DNA from: Ascaris suum
Taxonomy: Eukaryota; Nematoda; Chromadorea; Rhabditida; Ascarididae
Direction of reading: 5' to 3'
DNA: 64,000 bases
Assembly: GCA_013433145.1 (NCBI GenBank)
Contig: CM024190.1
Span: 4,402,001 to 4,466,000, forward strand
The notes beneath the pieces were generated by a model. It saw only the letters and a program-made list of their open reading frames with translations. It made no database searches and was not told the DNA's origin. Position 1 is the first letter of the stretch, and every line of letters begins with the position of its first letter. Of the stretch, positions 55,474 through 64,000 are shown one piece after another. The translations under genes and the position numbers were made by a program.

Positions 55474-58400
55474 ATGATCCTCTTCGCAAGCTTATTCACA
55501 CTTTCTTTGTTAACATGCTGCACCGGAGAAACTCTTCAACAAGACCGTCTAACACCAGTGGGTATTCTCTCCGGTTTAGCGTCAGCTATAACAACGAGCA
55601 ACTCCACACAACTTGATGGGTTCGTGCTTAGATTAATTTCATTGTTAACTCTTTAACTGTAAGCATGAAAACTTGAACAGAACCGGTGGTCATGATCAGA
55701 TGCTCTTCTCCAATCTGTTTACAGCATAAACAGTCACCCTTTAACAGTATGTGGCTGACGCCCACCCCTCCTCCTTCTTCCCTATCCCTCCTTCTCCCAC
55801 CACTATCGATTTATTAGCGGTCATTAGACTTTTTTTTTTCAGCGATCCCGTTCCCCCAAAATGAGCTGAAATTTAAGAAGGGAAGAGTGGCCGTGTTCCC
55901 TTCTAAGATAAGATTCTCTCTCTGTTTCTCCTAAAATACAAAAAATTTTCTTTAATGGATTGATTTAACGTTCGTTGAGCCATTTTGATAGTGTCGCGTT
56001 TATCTCAAATATTCCTTGCATTCTTCAGTGTTTTTTGCTGTCTGCTTGATGAATTTTGCATTTTTATTTCTTTTCGCTCTTACATAAATAGAATCTCATA
56101 TAAATATAATTGATTCAACCATAGTCCACAAAGAAAATATAAATAAATTCCCGTCGACTTCAGTGCTCATTTAAAGAGCAGTCGAATAACGATCTATTCA
56201 AGGTACACATTGCGGTGACGCTCACAATTCGTCGAAATTGCCCTCTGCAGTTCGTAAATATTTGCATTTTTCCTTAAACGACCGCATAAGAAATTTGGGC
56301 TCCGAACGTTACTTTAAGAACAGCGTAAACAAGTGAAACGCATTTTTCGCCGCACATTGCCATTGTTTCGTTCGGGATCAAGCAATCTGTTTTGTTGCTG
56401 CGAGCCAATTTGAACCCCGTTTAGGACTATGAAGGCGTTTAGAATTCCTTGTTTCAGGACTTTCAGGATCCTTAGGTGTCTTTTAATTGCTTTGCAATAG
56501 TCCTTCGAAACCGTATAAGAACACTCTTTCAGAATTCAATAAGCTTCTCCGAAAGGGAACTTATCTGAACATGAATCACAGTGACGAGACATTATGACTG
56601 AAAATTTCATTTATCGGACTGAATCTTTTTTCCACGAACAATAGGTTGTTATTCCTAAGGTAAGGGGTAATATTTTGAGGACTTTGCTAATTTATGGATC
56701 AGCAGGGGTTATAATCCAATTAAAGGAAATAGTAAGTAGTAGTAGTAGGTTATAATCCAATTAAATAGTAAGTAGTAGTAAAGGAAATAGGAAATAGTAG
56801 TAAACTACTACTTCCCTCCTCCATTTCACTCCACTGACAGGTGCTAGGTGAAGTTGATCGCGAGCCTGGTGTCTTAACAGCTTTCCAGCAGCAAGAGTAC
56901 GAGCATTGATGATTGCTGGTTGTGGTCCAGTTAGTGCTCAAGGTCCAGCTGACAATGTTGCAGTTGTTTCTTTCTGCAAGACTAGATCGATGAACAGATT
57001 AGGAAGTGTCCACTCCTTGTCTGCAGATAGAGTTCACTCTCACGCATGAAAGCAACTGCGATTGGTGAAACGACGGTTTTTTCAATGTCGATTTCCTTCC
57101 GAACATGATTACTGATCCTTCGCTATCGCCTTCTTGTATCGTTTCATCGTGTTCTTCGTTGCAACTACGATCTCTACGAAATCAAAACGATACTTTTTTT
57201 GTTGTTTGAAATATATTTGAAAAGAACATTTTCACGAAGGTATTTATTTTAATTAGCAGTTCTCGTATCGGAGTTTTTTGAAATTAATGCATAGAATTTG
57301 AAGGATCGACAATGAAACGACGAAAGTGCCACTTATTGAGCCCGAAGGATCCGGTTCAGAAGTGGAGGAGAAAAGAAGCTCGCTGGTGGGATTGCATTGA
57401 TGTGATTCAGAATATGAGCAGAAAGGAATAGGCTTTTTTAAGGAAAATTGAATTTGCAGCTAGAATGTTTCTTTCAGAATCTCTACGTCAAAGTCGAGCT
57501 TTCCAGCATGTTAGGACTGAGTTAGTTAGGATTCTCGAGAAAGCGATGGTGGAAGCTTTTGCTGTTTAATTTTTGCGCACATTTTTGACAAAATATTTCC
57601 GCAATAAAGGATTCCGTTGACGGAAATTGTCTCACTATCAGTGATTCTGTTTGCAGTTGTTCATAAAATAATCGCTTTTTTCAGTTCTTAGATATCTAGT
57701 TTATTCTCTCAACATTTTCTTAACTAATTTATTCGTTGTCTTTTTTATTATTATCACTGATTACACATTGCATCCTATAGGTATTTCTTTTGGTTTATTT
57801 CTAAATCGACATTATTTCTGTTTTTACTTATATTATTCTATTTCAGGCTATTTTTTTTATTCTCTTGGTCATTGTATTAGCCACGCTATTAGTACATGCA
57901 ATTATTGTCTCGAAGTTTTATTATATTCCCGAGAGCTTGGCTATTGTGATGCTTGGTGAGTGACATCGGAGACTTATATTACTTAATATTTTGGGACCAT
58001 AAGGAGTCGATAATGCTTCGGGCTCTAAAGGAGTCAGTTTTTTTCATTATTAGCCTACCTTTTCGTGCTAAAAGTGATTATTCTCAAGGAAGCATATGAT
58101 CTCAAACGACGTGCTTCCATCAACATATTCATGGTCTCTCTAACAAATGTTACAGTTTGAAAAAGCAACTGTAACATCCGAAAAAAAACTGCACCGGATA
58201 GTCGGGATTTATTTAGTCCTTTATAGCTGAAGGTGTAGCCCGTTGTGCTTTTAAACTTTCATTTGTGGCAAGTAATGAAGGAAGGTTTACTTATTAGCAT
58301 AAGAAAATAGTTATTTATGCGATAAATATGTTTCAGGTGCCTTTATTGGGTTTGTTCTATCGTATAGCGAAAGAGATTGGCGACAAGTGGAATCGTTTAG

Positions 58401-61400
58401 TCCGAACTTCTTCTTTCTGGTTCTTCTACCGCCAATCATTTTTGAAAGTGGCTATAATTTGCACAAGGTTTCTCATTTTTGCATCATTTTATGTGTTATT
58501 GACGCAGCGAATTTTGCCTAACACTACGGCAGATTTCAGTGAGACAAAGCGTTGCGGTAACAGTTTGCTCACTCTGAAGATCGCCCAACTTTTAGTATTA
58601 AGTGCCTAATATCGGATTTTTTCCGAGCTTCGCATTTACAGTCTTTCGAGAAAGTTTTTGCCTTGAACTAGGAGGAAAAGTTTAGTGAGCTGCGATAATA
58701 TCATCGTTATTGAAATATTATTGGATTGGAAAATTGTTGGCCTGGTTTCCTTAATGAAATGCTTTTCATCAACATTGATTTGACAACAACATAAGTGGTG
58801 ATATTATTGTGATGGAGAATCTTCACATAGACGAGAATACCTGAATGAGTTTATAACGTCAACAAGAACCTTTATCCCAGCTGAGTGTCGTGGCTGCTGT
58901 GTTTTTGTCATCAGCCTAGTGCCGTTTCTGCCAATAAGTGCAAAGAGAGACACTCTTCACTTTTATTCGTTGTGTTGGGAGAATTATGAACGTTTCTAAA
59001 AACGACCGCGACCGCCTTAGACTTCTCTCCAATCGTTTTGCTATCACATGTATGCTCCTTTTCGTTCTTCACATTACAAAATGATCTCTGCAATGGTGCA
59101 AATGCAGTTTGCATTCCGCTGATGTGCGCAGTTTAATGTTGCCTAAAAGAATTTTATGCTGGCGCAAAGATAAACGAAATAAGTCTGCGGAAACAGCTGC
59201 TTTTTTTCGTAGGAAATAGAAAGGAGAAAAAGGTCTGCAGAAGTAACGTCTTATTGGAATTAAATCCTAGGTGGACATCGTTTAGCAATTCACATCAATT
59301 GGATTCAGAGCCATTCACTTATTCTATTAAGGTGTTAAATTTATTGCCATTGGGGAAGGATGAGGAAGGGGAAGAGGATGGGGTACTTTTCGTGTAGTTC
59401 AACTGGCACTATTCTTTGTTCACGGGCTTAATTCACAATTCCTCATCTTTTTTGAATGTTGAGTGGATTGCTATCAATAGTGTGTTTGTTCGTTTTGGGA
59501 AAGACGAGACACTATCATAGCGAACGTCGTTCAAAATGCTTCCTTGTTGCTTATTCAAATTTTAGGGCATCTTTCACTATGGAAAATCACTTCTTTTTAT
59601 GTGCTCGAAAAGAAACGTTCGATTTTTAAATTTGCACCTCGCATTATTTCTGAATATCATCACCACCACCGTTAACTCATCTCTACCTTTGGGTATTTTT
59701 CTCGCCGAATGATATTTGTTGACGATCAGATGGTTGTTGACCTATTAAAAGGGAGATTTGTGCAAACAACAAAAGACCTCTTCAAATTCCTCGCTGTTTT
59801 CAGTTGATTTACAAACGTCTCATATGAGGGCATTTCGATGATTTACCCACTTTTCAGGGTGATTTTTTCGCGAATATATTTGCGATTCTTACATTTGCTA
59901 TTATTGGAACAGCGATATCTGCTTTGGTTATTGGATCGTCTTTGTATATACTCGGGCAGGTTGCTTTCTCTTCAAATCGTGTCAATTTCACTGTGCCACC
60001 TTCATCATATATGGCACACAGATCGATTATTTCATAACAACTTTTCCACAATGGAAAAAAAATATGACATTGTTTTTGCACTAGTTGGAATATGTATTCG
60101 GGACATCTATGGCGTTTTTCCGTCTCAGAGTTGATGTAGATGACTAGCTCGTGGGCAGCTTGTTGGGAAAAGCAACTGAGAATTCGGCAGTGGCTGTTGA
60201 GCAGAAGAATTTTTGCATGAATAAGGGCAGGTAATGACGAACAGCAGCTCCACGTGGAAGTCTCTTAGGTGTTTGTATTTATGCAAGCCGAATTTCTATG
60301 TTGAAACCTAATCAGACGTAGTGCGAATACAGAGGATAATCCGCACTAAATCTCTTTGAAATCACCACTCAGTGTAGCTAAATCGTATCGCTGTGTGCGA
60401 ATTGTACACTGTCGTCTTGTTCAAGAAAGCTTTGATACGAAGACTCCTCTTCCTTAGTTCTTTCGTCGTTATTTTCCTTTGCCAAAAGAGTATTTTCTGG
60501 AAATAAGCGGCTGTTTTAGTTCATAGGAAAGCTGATATTATTGTTTTCGTTCCCGTGTTGCTCATCTGGTCTGTTCCGTCTTTGCTTGCATCTTCGCTAA
60601 GAACTAAAATGCAAAGCTGTTCGTCGGTAGGTTACTGCATTTAATATGCTTTTGGGTACCGCATTTTGATGAACACTCTTTTACTTAACCAGTGATTTTT
60701 GCCTATAACATATTGGAAATTCTGTTTGATATCGATGTGAAATTAATGCTTATAGTTGAATGTTCGAATCTTTTTTACTGGTTTTTAGGCCGATTTAATT
60801 TATCCTCTAACAGCAGTCGAGAGTTTCGCTTTCGGCTCAATGATTTCTGCAGTTGATCCGGTCGCTACACTGGCTATATTCCAGGCACTTAATGTGGGTC
60901 TTTTCCTATTTCTTTTGATATGTAGCTTCGATTAGGGTCGTTTCTACAAGGAGCCCTCCTCCACTCGTTCGGGGAGCTGTTGTAGATGCTCGCTCAATAA
61001 ACACATTGCTCCCTTCCTTTACATAAGTGAAATATCTCTTTCATAATCCTTGCAGGATATGTTTGCTGTGCGACAGTTTTGCACAGCATAATTCATTGTG
61101 ATGTTCTCACTTTATTTGGGAAATTTTCAGCAAAATACTGCGAAGATAATGTTTACAGTATGGTAGAAGTGATAAATTGGGAAGGTGTCTAGGGAAATAT
61201 TATGCGTAACAGTGAAGATGAAGTAATGTAGATTGATCCTTCCATGTTAACATAAATTTACAGCCGTTTGATTTGGGGAGATTCAGAGCGATTTGAAATA
61301 ATAGAACAACTATAGCATACTATTGCTTCGAAGTCACTCTCATAGGCCTGTTAAAATGCGTATTGCGTTTGTTCAATTTTTCGCTAAATGCTGCCAAATT

Positions 61401-63536
61401 TAGCAAAAGGAAGCAGTCAGCAGTGAGCGACGTGCGTCCGTGCTCATGGTGAAAATAATCTCTTGGTGGGAGCTAGATTTCTTCGTTTCTCTCAAATCGT
61501 TCATTGAATAAACAAACTAAAGTGCCGTGTTTTCGATGACGTCACTATTTCCGGAAGAAAACAAGTTTAACCAGGGGCATTTAAGGATGGAGATTTGATA
61601 AATGAAAAAGGAGTTTCAGGTCGAACCAATTCTGTACATGCTGGTCTTTGGAGAATCGATGCTGAACGACGCGGTTGCAATCGTACTCACGTCGACAGCA
61701 CTCGAGGTGGCCCATCCAACGATGAGCTCTCTCTCGACTGGCCGCACTCTGTGGGTGGCTCTCATGCGCTTCACTTTTGTCTTCTTCGTTTCAGCTTTTG
61801 TTGGCGCCATCATCGGCTTCGTTTCTGCCTTGGTGAGTTGTCTCTTCGCCATCGATTTCAACCGATAGTTGATGCTGAGGCATTTGAAAACTTTTATAGA
61901 AATGGAAGAGATGGGATTATTCGAAGTCGGATGTTTCTTTGAGCAAATCGGAGGCATCGGACAGTAAATTGTTTTCTGATAGGTTCCTTTTTATTTTGTA
62001 ATAGATGTTTGTTGTTTTTTGCACTTGACGGACCCTTCATGGGATCGGCTGTTTTGCCTCGCTACTTCTCATCAGTACTACTCACGTAAATACAGTTGAA
62101 GTTTTTAGAGCGATCAGAGTTGGATGCGTTCGTTTCATAGCACAGTTTATTGCCTTTCATTGTGTGATGGTGAACTTAATTTCAGCTCTTTAAACACGTG
62201 GATCTCCGCAAAACGCCTTCTTTGGAGTTCGCTTTGCTCCTCGTGTTCGCTTATTTGCCTTATGGACTTGCAGAGGCCGTCTCTCTCTCAGGTTTTACTT
62301 TTTTCGTCGTTGACTCTTGAGAGGTTTCCATGCGGAATTTATTCCTGCCATACCATTTTCATCACCATGAAGCTTATCCATTTCCAAATCTCCTTTCACA
62401 CTTCTATAAATTAACAGATGTGAAAGCGTGTGTGTAAATTGTCTGCCAACGTAACTCGCTATGAACGAGATCGACCGTGGATGTAATATTTGTATCATTA
62501 TATTTACAAGCGTATGATTTTGATTTCTTTCAGCTTATGACCTAGAAAACGTCTATTATGACCTAGTGGAGTATGCAGTTTAAGAGCACATCTAGTGCCA
62601 GCCTCTTGGTGCACGTATCTGGCTGAGCGGCGTGAGATCGTTGTTAGCATGCGCAAAGTTTATGCTTGCCCAACTTTAATATTTGCTACACATTTTGAAG
62701 TTCTTTTCCAGAATAGAAACTATATTGATGAGAAGGAAAATGAGAAATGATTGCACAGGTTGGCTCATTTTTACGGAAACGTTTGCACTAAATGTTAACA
62801 TTAATAAAAAGCTGTATGAATTATATGGCATTCTTTATTGTTTAGCTTGAAATATTTCGTTTTCTTCCTGACCGGACATTAAAAGACGCTTAGCATTTTC
62901 TCATTCAGGCATTATGGCGATATTGTTTTGCTCGATAACAATGTCACAATATACACACTTTAGTATTTCTCCGGTCACTCAGATTACCATGCAACAAACG
63001 TTTAGAACTATTGCCTTCGTTGCGGGTACGTTCTGTTTCCTTGCTGTGTCCCTTGCCTCCTGCTGTTATAATTTGTCGCTCGTTAACCTTAATGACTAAA
63101 GATGTCCAGAGTTTCTGAGAGTTTTTAGTGCGCTTTGGGCTTTCGCGTTAGGGCTTACAGTTCCAGGGTCGTTCTGAGACTCGGCGTTTGCTAACTCCAG
63201 CATTTACTGAATTAAAAGCGCGTTAAAGAGGGAAAAAAGTTTATGAGAAATGTCTTGCGCATTAAGGGATAGTCTGTAGTGATTTCCAAAAGAGAGTGAG
63301 ATGGGTTGACCTGATAACTGGAAAGGGAAAGCGCAAGTTTATCAAAAACTGGATAGGAACGTCCTGGTTTTGTTGATTTTACTGGAAAACGCATCGACAG
63401 TGTTTCTTTTTATAGGTGAATAGATGTTTGTTTGGTGAATATATTCTTTTCAGAGACATGTACTTTTGCCTACCTGGGTATGGCATTGTTCACTATAAAG
63501 CTAGTTTTTCATCCGACGTTTATACTTTGGAGCATA
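55474..63536 (+). CDS. SLC9A8: Sodium/proton exchanger 8 (NHE8, SLC9A8) homologue, 3' end outside window
   Basis: Firm exons: 57847-57955, 58337-58467, 59858-59959, 60789-60893, 61620-61832, 62186-62291, 62909-63025 and 63454-63536, all in joining phase. A candidate first exon at 55474-55557 (signal-like ILFASLFTLSLL, donor GTGGGT) is less sure. The coded part, about 350 aa, covers the N-terminal leader and most of the membrane domain: FYYIPESLAIVML, NFFFLVLLPPIIFESGYNLHK, SAVDPVATLAIF, the transport-site motif FGESMLNDAVAIVL with its Glu and Asn-Asp, HVDLRKTPSLEFALLLVFAYLPYGLAE and SPVTQITMQQTFRTIAFV. HVDLRKTPSLEF and the cytoplasmic-loop motifs point to the NHE8 subgroup. The expected role is electroneutral exchange of Na+ or K+ for H+ in Golgi, endosomal or apical membranes, setting luminal pH. 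Remaining membrane helices and the C-tail lie beyond 64,000. Confidence 0.93.
55558..57846 (+). other. Large intron, or 5' region, of the NHE8-like gene
   Basis: No firm exon is visible between the tentative first exon and 57847. It contains the repeat at 56708-56813 and AT-rich sequence. A short open stretch follows 55557 (residues GILSGLASAITT) that may extend the first exon if a later donor is used. Confidence 0.4.
56708..56813. repeat. Tandem and inverted TAGTAG repeat
   Basis: GTTATAATCCAATTAAA occurs twice, each copy followed by TAGTAAGTAGTAGTA-type sequence. The block ends in a near-perfect palindrome, TAGTAGTAAACTACTA. It lies in the putative first intron of the NHE8-like gene. Confidence 0.8.
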
Positions 63537-64000
63537 GTTAGTTAATCTTTTTTACTCTTCTTTTTTATTTGGTCATATTTCGTGATTTTAAAGTTTTCTT
63601 TCATTGACACGGCAAAAATTGGTCTATAATTGTGTTGATTGGCAAGTAAAACTATTACAGCCAAAATTGTTATGGCTATCTGAAATAGTTTCGCTTTCAT
63701 TCTAATTCTCCAAAAGTATTAGAAATTGCTTTCAAAAAATGCCTCCCGTTAAAGCGACTAACATAATTTTGTTCTCCACCACTACCATATTTAATTCATC
63801 GATTGCTTTAAGCCTTTTCATCGTTGTGAATATTCAACAGTGTTCCTCACTTCTTTTCTATTTTCTGTATTCTTTTTTGAATTCGGTGACGTTGATTTGA
63901 ATAAATTATTTCTGATTTTCTCTATTAGTCGATACTGTTGCATCTCGAATATCCCCATACGTTGACAATTGCTTGAAAACCATTACGAAATGTCAGTCAT
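63537..64000 (+). other. Intron of NHE8-like gene running off the window
   Basis: After the donor ATA|GTTAGT no conserved NHE8 continuation is visible up to the end. The only acceptor-like site near the end (CTCTATTAG at about 63929) is followed by sequence that does not resemble the family. Confidence 0.6.

Noticed and set aside
61595..61957. 115-codon plus and 113-codon minus frames over NHE8 exon 5
   Set aside because: The NHE8 frame at 61620-61832 carries the conserved transport motif; the others are shadows.

Overview
The window is eukaryotic. Every coding region I can defend is split into short exons bounded by GT donors and AG acceptors, and many acceptors have the tight T-rich TTTCAG or TTTGCAG form typical of nematodes. 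Two genes, MEK5-like and TM2D3-like, have an unpaired 3' splice site just upstream of the start codon, as expected for spliced-leader trans-splicing; the NHE8-like gene may have another. I infer a nematode. A MAP2K5-type kinase that still carries its PB1 domain leans weakly towards an early-branching (clade I) nematode, but I cannot name the species. No bacterial, viral or CRISPR features are visible.

Bases 1 to about 24,200 are AT-rich and hold no gene I recognise. They contain a 220-bp inverted repeat (11367-11586), a long (AT)n tract (16153-16323), a TTTA tract (about 22290-22516), a GC- and CpG-richer patch (about 13,900-14,700) and a few isolated exon-like stretches that I report at low confidence.

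Bases 24,275-55,400 carry a run of minus-strand genes. Reading down the minus strand from the right: an unidentified secreted-type protein (55384 to about 53342), two exon-like pieces of a possible small gene (51991-51317), ERp44 (11 exons, 50662-43389, 402 aa, ending KDEL), MEK5/MAP2K5 (8 exons, 40914-36222, 376 aa, PB1 plus kinase), TM2D3/almondex (4 exons, 34814-31436, 200 aa) and a two-Ig-domain protein with a Cys-rich, Kazal-like N-terminus and hydrophobic tail (6 exons, 28760-24275, 353 aa). All exon phases close in these models. Within the first intron of the Ig gene, on the opposite strand, lie exon-like segments that may belong to a nested gene.

Bases 55,474-64,000 carry one plus-strand gene, an SLC9A8/NHE8-type sodium/proton exchanger. 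Eight consecutive exons are certain, the first exon is tentative, and the 3' part runs off the window.

The recognised genes do not form one pathway. ERp44 and NHE8 both act in the secretory pathway (ER-Golgi retrieval and Golgi/endosomal pH). TM2D3 is a membrane protein linked in flies to Notch signalling. MEK5 is a signalling kinase. The Ig protein and the unidentified gene look like surface or secreted products.
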